A stretch of DNA of 64,000 nt from Cupriavidus necator N-1 (GTDB lineage Bacteria > Pseudomonadota > Gammaproteobacteria > Burkholderiales > Burkholderiaceae), in contig NC_015723.1 of the NCBI RefSeq assembly GCF_000219215.1, positions 248,001 through 312,000 of the forward strand, given 5' to 3'. Position numbers and translations under genes: made by a program. Under the pieces are notes generated by a model that worked only from the letters and a program-made list of their open reading frames with translations, did no database searches and was not told where the DNA came from. Position 1 is the stretch's first letter, and every line of letters begins with the position of its first letter. This document shows, in pieces, positions 27,651 through 36,904 of this stretch.

Positions 27651-28892
27651 ATGGGTTTCGGTCAAGGGGTAAGCGGCCTGAACGCCGCCGCGTCCAATCT
27701 GGACGTGATTGGCAACAACATCGCCAATGCCAACACGGTTGGCTACAAGCAATCGGCCGCGCAGTTTGCCGACATCTACGCGGGCACCAAGATCGGCCTG
27801 GGCGTGCGCGTGAACTCGGTGGTGCAGTCCTTCAACCAGGGCAATATCGAAGCCTCCGGGCGTGCGCTGGACGTGGCCATCACCAACGGCAACGGCTTCT
27901 TCCGCCTGACCAGCCCGGAAGGCGCGGTCTACTACTCGCGCAACGGCCAGTTCCAGCGCCAGGAAGACGGCCGCATCACCAATATGCAGGGCCTGCAGGT
28001 GACCGGCTATCCCGCCGGCGTGGCCGGCGGTGCCGGTGTGCAGCCGCAGCCGCTGGTGGTCAGCAACGCGCAGATGGAACCCAAGGCCACCAGCAACATC
28101 ACGGCCAAGTTCCAGCTGGATTCGCGCAGCAAGGTGCCGGCCAATCCGTTCCCGACGGCAGCCGTGCCGCCGGCGACGACGCCCGCGCCCGACAGCAGCA
28201 TGTTCAACTACAGCACGGCGATCAACGTCTATGACTCGCTGGGCAACAAGCAGCAGCTGATGGCGTACTTCGCCAAGTCAGGGGGCGCGCCCACTGTTGG
28301 CGGCGGCACTGACTGGAAGATGTATGTCACCGACGTCAACGGCAACCCGGTCGGCGGCGCACCGCTCACGCTCGCGTTCGACAACGCCGGCGCGCTGAAG
28401 TCGCCCGCGGCCAATGCCGTGACCCTGACCCAGCCGGCCGCCAACGGCGCGCAGGCCATGACGATGGCGCTGGACCTGACCGGCACCACCCAGTTCGGCG
28501 CCGACAACGACGTCAAGCAGCTCAGCCAGAACGGCTACACCTCGGGCAGCCTGCTGGGCTTCTCGGTCAATGGCGACGGCACCATCACCGGCAGCTATTC
28601 CAACGAGCAGACCAAGCCGCTCGGCCAGATCGTGATGGCCGCATTCGGCAACGTCGAAGGCCTGAAGCCGGAGGGCGACAACGTGTGGTCGGCCACCGGT
28701 GCCTCCGGCCAGGCGCTGGTCGGTACGGCCGGCGGCAGCATGGGCACGCTGCGCTCCAATGCGGTGGAAGCTTCCAACGTGGACCTGTCCGGCCAGCTGG
28801 TCAACCTGATCGTTGCGCAGCGCAACTACCAGGCCAATGCGCAGACCATCAAGGCGCAGGACACGGTCATGCAGACCCTGGTCAACCTGTGA
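27651..28892 (+). CDS. flgE: Hook protein FlgE
   Basis: 413-residue hook subunit. N-terminal GVSGLNAAASNLDVIGNNIA and NANTVGYKQSAAQFADIYAG are typical, with the C-terminal QLVNLIVAQRNYQANAQTIK stretch forming the paired helix. The central variable domains are rich in Ala, Gly and Thr. The ATG follows AAAAGGAAGCAATC. Confidence 0.96.
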   Translation: MGFGQGVSGLNAAASNLDVIGNNIANANTVGYKQSAAQFADIYAGTKIGLGVRVNSVVQSFNQGNIEASGRALDVAITNGNGFFRLTSPEGAVYYSRNGQFQRQEDGRITNMQGLQVTGYPAGVAGGAGVQPQPLVVSNAQMEPKATSNITAKFQLDSRSKVPANPFPTAAVPPATTPAPDSSMFNYSTAINVYDSLGNKQQLMAYFAKSGGAPTVGGGTDWKMYVTDVNGNPVGGAPLTLAFDNAGALKSPAANAVTLTQPAANGAQAMTMALDLTGTTQFGADNDVKQLSQNGYTSGSLLGFSVNGDGTITGSYSNEQTKPLGQIVMAAFGNVEGLKPEGDNVWSATGASGQALVGTAGGSMGTLRSNAVEASNVDLSGQLVNLIVAQRNYQANAQTIKAQDTVMQTLVNL

Positions 28893-28918
28893 CCGCCACG
28901 CTGAGCTGAGCCGCCGCC

Positions 28919-29662
28919 ATGGACCGCATGATCTACACTGCCCTGTCGGGCGCCAAGCAGATACTCGACCAGCAAGCGGCGGTATCGAACAACCTCGCCA
29001 ACGTCTCCACGCCGGCCTTCCGCGCGCAGGTCAACCTGTACCGCGCGGTGCCGGTGGTGGGGCCGGAGGCGGGGACGCGCGCCTTTACGCTGGCCTCGAC
29101 CCCCGGCGCCGACATGCGCGCCGGTCCGCTGACCTACACCGGCCGCACGCTGGATGTAGCGCTGCAGGGCAATGGCTGGCTGGTGGTGCAGGCACCGGAC
29201 GGCACCGAGGCCTACACCCGTGCCGGCGCGCTGCAGGTGGCGCAGGACGGCCAGGTGCAGACCATCTCCGGCCTGCCGGTGATGGGCGACGGCGGTCCGC
29301 TGGCGGTGCCGCCAGGCTCGCAGGTAACCATCGGCACCGACGGCACCATCACCGCGCGCGGCCCCGGCGAAGCCTCCGCCGGCCTGGCGCCGGTGGGCCG
29401 GCTGCGCGTGGTCAACCCGCCCAACGACGCCATCGCGCGCGGCGATGACGGCCTGTTCCGCCTGCGCCCCGGCGCCCAGCCGCTGGAGGCCGATCCCACT
29501 GTGCGCGTGATCTCGGGCGCTCTGGAAGGCAGCAACGTCAACCCGACCGAAGCCATGGTCGAGATGATTGCCAATGCCCGCCGCTTCGAGATGCAGATGA
29601 AGATGATCCAGGGCGCCGACGGCAACGAGCAGCGCGCCAACCAGCTGCTCTCGACCAACTGA
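28919..29662 (+). CDS. flgF: Proximal rod protein FlgF
   Basis: 247-residue rod subunit. It has YTALSGAKQILDQQAAVSNN with LANVSTPAFRAQVNLYRAVP at the N-terminus, GNGWLVVQAPDGTEAYTRAG in the middle and NPTEAMVEMIANARRFEMQM at the C-terminus. It is next to flgG as in most flg operons. Confidence 0.95.
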   Translation: MDRMIYTALSGAKQILDQQAAVSNNLANVSTPAFRAQVNLYRAVPVVGPEAGTRAFTLASTPGADMRAGPLTYTGRTLDVALQGNGWLVVQAPDGTEAYTRAGALQVAQDGQVQTISGLPVMGDGGPLAVPPGSQVTIGTDGTITARGPGEASAGLAPVGRLRVVNPPNDAIARGDDGLFRLRPGAQPLEADPTVRVISGALEGSNVNPTEAMVEMIANARRFEMQMKMIQGADGNEQRANQLLSTN

Positions 29663-29716
29663 CCTGAATGACTGACCGGCACGGCGCGCCGTGCCAGGAC
29701 CAACGCAAGGACCACC

Positions 29717-30502
29717 ATGATCCGCTCTCTCTGGATTGCCAAGACCGGCCTCGATGCGCAGCAGACGCAGATGGACGTGATCTCGAACAACCTGGCCAAC
29801 GTGTCGACCAACGGCTTCAAGCGCGGCCGCGCGGTGTTCGAGGAACTGATGTACCAGACCATCCGCCAGCCCGGCGCGCTGTCGTCGGACCAGACCACGC
29901 TGCCTTCCGGCATGCAGCTGGGCACCGGCGTGCGCCCCGTGGCCACCGAGCGCATCCACACCCAGGGCAACCCGCAGCAGACCGGCAATGCCAAGGACGT
30001 GGCCATCCTGGGCCAGGGCTTCTTCCAGGTGGCGCTGCCCGACGGCACCACCGCATACACGCGCGACGGCTCGTTCCAGGTGGACCAGAACGGCCAGCTG
30101 GTGACCTCCAGCGGCTTCGTGATCCAGCCCGCCATCACCATTCCGGCCAATACGCTGTCGATGACCATCGCGCGCGACGGCACCGTGTCGGTGACGCAGC
30201 CGGGCTCCAGCGCCAACGTGCAGGTGGGGCAGCTGCAGCTGGCCACCTTCATGAACCCAGCCGGCCTGGAAAGCATGGGCGAGAACCTGTACGTGCAGAC
30301 CGATGCCTCGGGCGCGCCCAACACCACCGTGCCGGGCCTGAACGGCGCTGGCGTGGTGCAGCAGAACTACGTGGAAGCGTCCAACGTGAACGTGGTGGAA
30401 GAACTGGTCAGCATGATCCAGACGCAGCGCGCGTATGAGATCAACAGCAAGGCCGTGCAGGCATCCGACCAGATGCTGCAGCGCCTGTCGCAACTGGGTT
30501 GA
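29717..30502 (+). CDS. flgG: Distal rod protein FlgG
   Basis: 261-residue distal rod subunit, strongly conserved: [60 protein letters not shown] and the C-terminal [20 protein letters not shown]. The ATG follows AAGGACCACC. Confidence 0.97.
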   Translation: MIRSLWIAKTGLDAQQTQMDVISNNLANVSTNGFKRGRAVFEELMYQTIRQPGALSSDQTTLPSGMQLGTGVRPVATERIHTQGNPQQTGNAKDVAILGQGFFQVALPDGTTAYTRDGSFQVDQNGQLVTSSGFVIQPAITIPANTLSMTIARDGTVSVTQPGSSANVQVGQLQLATFMNPAGLESMGENLYVQTDASGAPNTTVPGLNGAGVVQQNYVEASNVNVVEELVSMIQTQRAYEINSKAVQASDQMLQRLSQLG

Positions 30503-30513
30503 TTGGTGTGAAC

Positions 30514-31212
30514 ATGGCCACCTTGCTTTCCCGCCTAGGCGCGCATGCGCTGGTTTGCCTGGCCGGCGTGGCAATGCTGGCCAGCGGCGGCTGCGCGCTG
30601 ATGCCGCGCGAGCCGCTGGTGCAACTGCCCACCACCGCGCGCGCAGAGCCGCGGCCGATGGGCCCGGCTTCCGGCTCGATCTACCAGTCGTCCTACGCCG
30701 GCAACCCGCTGTTCGAGGACCGGCGTCCGCGCTATGTGGGCGACATCCTGACGATCCTGATCACGGAGAACGTCAACGCCAGCAAGAATTCCGGCACCAA
30801 TGCCAGCCGCACCGGCAACACCGCGCTGGCGTTCGACGCCGTGCCGCGCGCGCTCAGCGGCCTGTTCAACAGCAGCAGCAACGCCAGCATCAACGGCGCC
30901 AACACCATGAAGGCCAGCGGCGGCGCCAGCGCGGCCAATACCTTCAACGGCACCATCACCGTGACCGTGCTGGAGGTGCTGACCAACGGCAACCTGGTGG
31001 TCTCCGGCGAAAAGCAGATGGCCATCAACCAGGGCGCCGAGTTCATCCGCTTCTCCGGCGTGGTCAATCCGCGCACGATCACCGGCGACAACGCCGTGCT
31101 GTCGACGCAGGTCGCCGATGCGCGCATCGAATACACCGCCAAGGGCGTGATCGACGAAGCGCAGAACATGGGCTGGCTGCAGCGCTTCTTCCTCAATGTT
31201 TCTCCGTTCTGA
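30514..31212 (+). CDS. flgH: L-ring lipoprotein FlgH
   Basis: Outer-membrane L-ring subunit. The signal peptide ends in SGGC, the likely lipidation site. Family motifs are [40 protein letters not shown] and the C-terminal VINP-like [20 protein letters not shown] and [21 protein letters not shown] chose the ATG at 30514 (232 residues); TTG at 30499 and GTG at 30508 in frame are possible, and no start has a strong ribosome-binding site. It follows flgG directly. Confidence 0.94.
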   Translation: MATLLSRLGAHALVCLAGVAMLASGGCALMPREPLVQLPTTARAEPRPMGPASGSIYQSSYAGNPLFEDRRPRYVGDILTILITENVNASKNSGTNASRTGNTALAFDAVPRALSGLFNSSSNASINGANTMKASGGASAANTFNGTITVTVLEVLTNGNLVVSGEKQMAINQGAEFIRFSGVVNPRTITGDNAVLSTQVADARIEYTAKGVIDEAQNMGWLQRFFLNVSPF

Positions 31213-31219
31213 CCGCGCC

Positions 31220-32365
31220 ATGTCCGCTCCCATGCTCGCCCGTTTTCTGTCCCGCCTGCTGCGCCTGAGCGTGATCAGCCTGGCGCTGGGCGTGGCCTTC
31301 GGAGCCTTTGCCACCGTTGCCAAGGCCGAACGCCTGAAGAACCTGGCCACGTTCCAGGGCGTGCGCGAGAACCCGCTGGTGGGCTACGGCCTGGTGGTCG
31401 GCCTGGACAACACCGGCGACCAGACCATGCAGACGCCGTTCACCACGCAGAGCCTGACCAACATGCTCTCGCAGCTGGGGATCACGCTGCCGGCCGGCAA
31501 GAACATGCAGCTCAAGAACGTGGCGGCGGTGATGGTGACCGCCTCGCTGCCCGCGTTCGCGCAGCCCGGCAGCCAGCTGGACATCGTGGTGTCGTCGATG
31601 GGCAATGCCAAGAGCCTGCGCGGCGGCACGCTGCTGATGACCCCGCTCAAGGGCGCCGACGGCCAGGTCTATGCCATCGCCCAGGGCAATATGCTGGTGG
31701 GCGGCGCGGGGGCGTCGGCCAACGGCAGCAAGGTTCAGATCAACCAGCTGGCGGTGGGGCGCATCGCCAACGGCGCGATCGTGGAGCGCGCGGTGGCGCC
31801 GTTCCAGCCAGATGGCGGCGTGCTCAACCTGGAACTGAAGGATACCGATTTCGGCACCGCCGAGCGCGTGGTGGAAGCCATCAACCGCTCCATGGGCGGC
31901 GGCGTTGCCGCGGCGCTGGACGGGCGCGTGGTGCAGGTGCGTGCGCCGGCGTCGGCGGCCGCGCGCGTGGGCTTCCTGGCCCGCATAGAGAACATCGACG
32001 TGACCCCGGCCAAGGCCGCGGCCAAGGTGATCCTGAACGCCCGCACCGGCTCCATCGTGATGAACCAGGCCGTGACCGTGGAAGACTGTGCGGTCGCGCA
32101 CGGCAACCTGTCGGTGGTGATCAACACGCAACCCGTGATCAGCCAGCCCGCGCCATTTAGCGAAGGGCGGACGGTGGTGGCGCCGGTGTCGCAGATCGAC
32201 ATGAAGCAGCAGGGCGGCTCGCTGCAGATCGTCAAGGCGGGCGCCTCGCTGGCCGCCGTGGTCAAGGGGCTGAACGCGCTGGGCGCAACTCCGGCCGACC
32301 TGCAGACCATCCTGGAAGCCATGCGCGCGGCCGGGGCGCTGCGTGCCGAGCTGGAAGTGATCTGA
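31220..32365 (+). CDS. flgI: P-ring protein FlgI
   Basis: Periplasmic P-ring subunit with a signal peptide ending near AKA, then [40 protein letters not shown], and the later [20 protein letters not shown] and C-terminal [14 protein letters not shown]. Three in-frame ATGs are possible (31196, 31220, 31232). The first overlaps flgH by 17 bp; I chose the second, giving 381 residues. FlgA in this window is its chaperone. Confidence 0.95.
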   Translation: MSAPMLARFLSRLLRLSVISLALGVAFGAFATVAKAERLKNLATFQGVRENPLVGYGLVVGLDNTGDQTMQTPFTTQSLTNMLSQLGITLPAGKNMQLKNVAAVMVTASLPAFAQPGSQLDIVVSSMGNAKSLRGGTLLMTPLKGADGQVYAIAQGNMLVGGAGASANGSKVQINQLAVGRIANGAIVERAVAPFQPDGGVLNLELKDTDFGTAERVVEAINRSMGGGVAAALDGRVVQVRAPASAAARVGFLARIENIDVTPAKAAAKVILNARTGSIVMNQAVTVEDCAVAHGNLSVVINTQPVISQPAPFSEGRTVVAPVSQIDMKQQGGSLQIVKAGASLAAVVKGLNALGATPADLQTILEAMRAAGALRAELEVI

Positions 32366-32367
32366 CC

Positions 32368-33411
32368 ATGAACACGGCACGACCCCCGCAGGCGGCGGAG
32401 CTGACGCAGCGCTTCGCGCTGGACACGCAGGGCTTCGAGGCGCTCAAGCGCAGCGCGCGCGGCGGCGCCGACGCCAATACGCTGCAAGCCGTCGCCAAGC
32501 AGTTCGAGGCGGTGTTCACGCAGATGGTGCTCAAGAGCATGCGCGATGCCACGCCGCAGGACGGCCTCTTCGACAACGAGCAGAGCAAGCTCTATATGTC
32601 GATGATGGACCAGCAGCTTGCGCAGCAGATGTCGTCGCGCGGGATCGGCCTGGCCGATGTGATGGTGCGCCAGCTGGCGCGTGCCACGGGCACGGCGATG
32701 CCGGCCGGCATGAGCGCCATGAGCCCGGCCGAGTCAGGCAAGGCGGCCGATGCCGAGATGGCAAGGCTGCTCGACAGCCGCGGCGCCGGGGCGGTCCCGG
32801 CCGACGCCGGCGAGCAGGCCGACCTGCCGGCGCTCGGTACCATCGTGCCGGGGCAGAACTGGAATCCCACGGCCGGCCTGCGCCAGTACCAGCCGCAGTG
32901 GTACGCGGACCGCGGCCAGGGTGAGGACAAGCTGGGACGGCTGCCGGACGACGCGCCGGCCCACGTCAGCGCCTTTGTCGCCCGCATGGCCGGACCCGCG
33001 GAAGCCGCCGCGCGCGCCAGCGGCGTGCCGGCGCGGCTGATCGTAGGCCAGGCCGCGCTGGAATCCGGCTGGGGCCAGCGCGAGATCACGCACGCCGACG
33101 GCTCTACCACCTTCAATGTCTTCGGCATCAAGGCCGGCGCCAGCTGGAAGGGGCGCGTGGCGGAGATCACCACCACGGAATATGTCGACGGGCAGCCGCA
33201 GAAGGTGCGGGCGAAGTTCCGTGCCTATGGCTCGTATGACGAGGCTTGTGCCGACTATGCCCGCCTGCTGACGAACAACCCGCGTTACGCGGGCGTGGTC
33301 AGCGCGGCGTCTGCTGAAGAGGCGGCGCATGGCCTGCAGCGCGCGGGCTATGCCACCGATCCGGCGTACGGGCACAAGCTGGTGAAGATCATGAAGAAGG
33401 TGGCGGCCTGA
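32368..33411 (+). CDS. flgJ: Rod cap and peptidoglycan hydrolase FlgJ
   Basis: 347 residues. The N-terminal rod-capping domain includes LQAVAKQFEAVFTQMVLKSM and FDNEQSKLYMSMMDQQLAQQ. A linker leads to a GH73-type glucosaminidase domain with the candidate catalytic Glu in IVGQAALESGWGQREITH and NVFGIKAGASWKGRV. It opens a hole in the cell wall for the rod. It starts 2 bp after flgI and ends the flgB-J operon. Confidence 0.95.
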   Translation: MNTARPPQAAELTQRFALDTQGFEALKRSARGGADANTLQAVAKQFEAVFTQMVLKSMRDATPQDGLFDNEQSKLYMSMMDQQLAQQMSSRGIGLADVMVRQLARATGTAMPAGMSAMSPAESGKAADAEMARLLDSRGAGAVPADAGEQADLPALGTIVPGQNWNPTAGLRQYQPQWYADRGQGEDKLGRLPDDAPAHVSAFVARMAGPAEAAARASGVPARLIVGQAALESGWGQREITHADGSTTFNVFGIKAGASWKGRVAEITTTEYVDGQPQKVRAKFRAYGSYDEACADYARLLTNNPRYAGVVSAASAEEAAHGLQRAGYATDPAYGHKLVKIMKKVAA

Positions 33412-33464
33412 GGGCAGGGGTGTTGCCCTAGCGCCGGCCGTAGCTGACACCGTATGGTCGCGGC

Positions 33465-33585
33465 ACCCCTCTCCCGCCTGGCGGGAGAGGGGTGGGGGAG
33501 AGGGCAGGAGCGTCCCTTGCAAGAGAGGATATCGCGAGGCACAGGCCTACCCTCTCCCCCGGCCCCTCTCCCGCAAGCGGGAGAG
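33465..33585. repeat. Composite REP-like palindrome cluster after flgJ
   Basis: Three perfect inverted repeats lie in one block: ACCCCTCTCCCGC/GCGGGAGAGGGGT at 33465-33493 (13-bp stem), GGGGGAGAGGG/CCCTCTCCCCC at 33494-33504 and 33550-33560, and CTCTCCCGC/GCGGGAGAG at 33566-33585. The core resembles the element after cheZ. The first stem probably also terminates the flg transcript. Confidence 0.8.
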
Positions 33586-33673
33586 ATGGTATGAACACCG
33601 CCGCCCTTCGGGGCTAGCGTAGGCACTCGGCCGGAAATGCAAAGGGGCTCTCGCTTGACCGACGGCATCGATG

Positions 33674-34778
33674 TGCCAAGGTGAAAGTTCGACCAATCAC
33701 TTGAGGTAAGGAGAGCCCGAATGAATGCTACGACATACGGACTGGATATTGCAAAGTCGGTTTTCCAGATGTATTGGGTAGACCCCTCGACTGGCCAGAT
33801 CCATAACCAACGCTTCTCCCAGCCCCGGCTGATTCAGTTTCTGTCCAACTGTCCGGCCGGTCACTTTGCCCTGGAGGCTTGCGGCGGCTCACACTGGTGG
33901 GCGCGCAAGATCCAAAGTTTGGGGATCAAGCCACCCTGCTCAATCCGCGCTATGTCCGCTCGTTCGTACGCACCAACAAGACTGATGCTGCCGATGCGCG
34001 TGCCATATGGACGGCTGCACTCCAACCGGGGATGCCCAGCGTGCCGGTAAAGACTGAGGCCCAGCAGGCTCTGCTGGGCTCGCACCGGATTCGCTCCGAG
34101 CTGGTCGACACGCGTACACGGCGAGTCAATCAGCTTCGCGGATTGCTGGGCGAATTCGGGCTGCACTTCACCGCAGGTCGCCACGCCGGGTTGGCCGAAA
34201 TACGCGCCCGTCGGGAAGAAATTGAGAACGCCGTGCCGCCTGTGCTGTGGTCGGCCTTGGCCCGGCAACTGGATGAAATCCGGCGTGAGGATGAGCAAAT
34301 CCTGGAAATAGAGCGCGAGATCGCCAACTGGCTGCGCAGCCATCCCGCGGGGCAGACCGTCGAAGAGATTCCGGGCATTGGTCCGATTACCGCCTCGGCC
34401 CTGGTGGCGACCATGGGCTCTGCCCAAGCCTTCCGCTCAGGCAGAGCCTTCGCGGCAAGCTTGGGTCTGGTGCCAAGACAGTCGGGCTCTGGCGGCAAAG
34501 TACAGTTGGGCGGGATCAGCAAACGGGGCGACCCATACCTGCGGCGCCTGCTCATCCATGGGGCTCGCATCGTGCTGACCCGATCCAGAAAACGGCCGGC
34601 CTGGGCTGAAGCCCTGCTGGCACGTCGCCCCACCCCCTTGGGCCACCAAGCCCGCCATGAGAGATTAGGACGTTCCCAGCTACTTCCATCGAGGCCGCAG
34701 TCATATCACCGCACAAGGCCGGATATAGGACCGCAGCCGATACCTAACACGTCAAAACACTTAACCCAAACCTTGGCA
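33674..34778 (+). mobile_element. IS110-family (IS1111-like) insertion element, decayed
   Basis: An element carrying a broken DEDD-type transposase sits between flgJ and flgK. TGCCAAGGT at 33674-33682 and its inverse ACCTTGGCA at 34770-34778 could be the subterminal inverted repeats usual in the IS1111 subgroup; the exact ends and any target duplication cannot be set. The element is inserted in the same direction as the flg genes, downstream of the REP-like cluster. Confidence 0.7.
33721..34675 (+). pseudogene. IS110/IS1111-type transposase, frameshifted
   Basis: The N-terminal part starts at ATG 33721 (YGLDIAKSVFQMYWVD, with the first catalytic Asp; then ALEACGGSHWWARKIQSLG). The frame breaks at about 33921-33925, where one base seems lost, and similarity resumes in another frame with NPRYVRSFVRTNKTDAADAR and the C-terminal VEEIPGIGPITASALVATMG and GGISKRGDPYLRRLLIHGAR. 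A second disruption near 34640 removes the normal C-terminus. A single intact ORF is absent, so it is probably inactive. Confidence 0.85.
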
Positions 34779-34841
34779 TCCGGGCGGTGTTCATATAAGG
34801 GGAGCAAACCTGCAGGATCTGGAGAACGCCACTTCCACACC

Positions 34842-34869
34842 TAAAGTCCCGCCCCCAACCAGCCGATAA
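34842..34869 (+). promoter_or_regulatory. Sigma-28-like promoter upstream of flgK
   Basis: TAAAG at 34842-34846, 15 bp, then a perfect GCCGATAA at 34862-34869, 64 bp before the flgK start. It lies downstream of the IS-like element, so flgKL can be expressed by FliA independently of the flgB-J operon. Confidence 0.75.
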
Positions 34870-34932
34870 CTTCCACATCCACCACCGCCGGCCCTCGCCG
34901 CGGCAGTCCCATCCATCCGGGGTCAGAGCACA

Positions 34933-36858
34933 ATGTCTCTCTTCAGTATTGGTCTTTCCGGCCTGAACACCGCGCAGAACGCGCTGACGACGACCGGCCA
35001 CAACTTTGCCAATTCGGCGACCGAAGGCTATTCGCGCCAGAACACCATCGTGGCCTCGGCCGGCGGCCAGTACACCAGCCAGGGTTTCTATGGCTTCGGC
35101 TCCAACACCACCACGGTGACCCGCGTCTATGACGAGTTCCTGACCGGCCAGCTGCGCGGCGCCACCTCGGCCAGCGCATCGCTGGCGGCGTACTCGGACC
35201 AGATCGCCCAGATCGACAACCTGCTCGCCGACCAGAAGGGCGGCCTGGCGCCGCTGATGCAGAAGTTCTTCGCGGCGGTGCAGGCCGTGGCCGACACCCC
35301 CGCCGATCCGGCAGCGCGCCAGGGCATGCTATCGGCCGGACAGGCGCTGGTGGGGCAGGTGCGCTCGGCCAGCAACTACTTCAAGCAGCTGCAAGCGGGC
35401 GTCAATGAGCAGGTCGGCACCGCCGTCACGCAGGTCAACGCGTATACCAAGCAGATTGCCAACCTGAACCAGGAAATCACCCGCCTGAAGGCTGCCTCCG
35501 GCGGCCAGCCGCCCAACGATCTGCTGGACCAGCGCGACCAGGCCGTGGCGGAGCTGACCAAGCTGGTCGGCGCCAAGGTGGTGGTGCAGGACAGCGGCAC
35601 CTACAACGTCTTCGTCGGTAACGGCCAGCCGCTGGTGATGGGCAATGACGCGTACGCGCTGAAGGCGGTTGCCTCGGCGGCCGATCCCAACCGTACCGTG
35701 GTGGCCTATACCCTGCCCAACGGCAATGTGTTCGAGAGCGAGCCGGGCGCGATCACCGGCGGCTCGCTGGGCGGCCTGCTGCAGTTCCGCACCGAATCCC
35801 TGGACGCGGCGCAGAGCGCCATCGGCCGGCTGTCGCTGGCGATCGGCCAGAGCTTCAATGCGCAGCACGAGCTGGGCATTGACCTGAACGGCGCCATTGG
35901 CACCGACATGTTTGCACTGGGTGGTGCCACCGCCATCCCCAACGCCAACAACACCGTGAAAACCACGGTGGCAACGGCCAAGATCGCCAATGCCTCGGCC
36001 CTGACCACCAGCGACTACAAGCTGCAGTTCGACGGCACCAACTACACGCTGACGCGCCTCTCCGACAACCAGCAAGTGGTCGCGCCGGTGCCCGCCGGCG
36101 GCGCCAGCTATCCGCTGCAGTTCAGCGCCGACGGCTTCACCGTCGAGATCAATGCGGCGATGGGCACCAACGATTCGTTCACGATCCAGCCCACGCGCAA
36201 TGCCGCCACCGGCTTCGACATGGCGATCAGCGACCCGGCCAGGATCGCCGCGGCATCGCCGGCACACGTCGAAGCGGGAGCCTTGAACAAGGGCAGCGGC
36301 ACGGCGAGCCTGAGCAACGTCGCGCCCGGCTTTACACTGCCGGCCGCCAATATCACTGCCGAGTTCGACGGCAGCCTCAACAAGTACGTCTTCAAGGTTG
36401 GCGGCACCGCGATGGCGCCACAGCCGGTGGGCGTAGCCAACGGCAGCAATACCGACTTCACCCTCAACGGCCTGACCTTCAGCTTCGGCGGCACGCCCAA
36501 GGCCGGCGACACCTTCACGCTGGTCAGCAACGCTGGCGCGGTCAAGGACAACGGCAACATGCTGGCGCTGGCCAAGCTGCAGAACGCCAAGACTATCGGC
36601 GGCGTGTCCAGCTTCAGCGAAGGCTACGCGCAGCTGGTCAACGACGTCGGCACGCGCGCCAAGTCGGTCAAGATCGCCTCGGCCTCGCAGGACAGCATCA
36701 CCACGCAGATCAAGACCGCGCAGCAATCGGTGTCCGGCGTCAACATGGACGAGGAGACTGTGTCGATGCTGCGCTTCCAGCAGCTGTACCAGGCCAATGC
36801 CAGGGTGATCCAGACGGCCGGCACGCTGTTCGACACCATCATCGGCATCGGCAGGTAA
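34933..36858 (+). CDS. flgK: Hook-filament junction protein FlgK (HAP1)
   Basis: 641-residue first junction protein. N-terminal SIGLSGLNTAQNALTTTGHN with NFANSATEGYSRQNTIVASA and C-terminal VSGVNMDEETVSMLRFQQLY are typical. The central region is rich in Ala/Gly/Thr. FlgN is its chaperone. The ATG follows GGGGTCAGAGCACA, with a sigma-28-like promoter upstream. Confidence 0.96.
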   Translation: MSLFSIGLSGLNTAQNALTTTGHNFANSATEGYSRQNTIVASAGGQYTSQGFYGFGSNTTTVTRVYDEFLTGQLRGATSASASLAAYSDQIAQIDNLLADQKGGLAPLMQKFFAAVQAVADTPADPAARQGMLSAGQALVGQVRSASNYFKQLQAGVNEQVGTAVTQVNAYTKQIANLNQEITRLKAASGGQPPNDLLDQRDQAVAELTKLVGAKVVVQDSGTYNVFVGNGQPLVMGNDAYALKAVASAADPNRTVVAYTLPNGNVFESEPGAITGGSLGGLLQFRTESLDAAQSAIGRLSLAIGQSFNAQHELGIDLNGAIGTDMFALGGATAIPNANNTVKTTVATAKIANASALTTSDYKLQFDGTNYTLTRLSDNQQVVAPVPAGGASYPLQFSADGFTVEINAAMGTNDSFTIQPTRNAATGFDMAISDPARIAAASPAHVEAGALNKGSGTASLSNVAPGFTLPAANITAEFDGSLNKYVFKVGGTAMAPQPVGVANGSNTDFTLNGLTFSFGGTPKAGDTFTLVSNAGAVKDNGNMLALAKLQNAKTIGGVSSFSEGYAQLVNDVGTRAKSVKIASASQDSITTQIKTAQQSVSGVNMDEETVSMLRFQQLYQANARVIQTAGTLFDTIIGIGR

Positions 36859-36904
36859 GCGGCGGCACCCAAAAGCGTCAGCAGAGTCAGAAGAGGTAAC
36901 CAAT

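Noticed and set aside
28826..30574. 582-codon minus-strand frame
   Set aside because: Antisense to flgF and flgG, which have clear family motifs on the plus strand.
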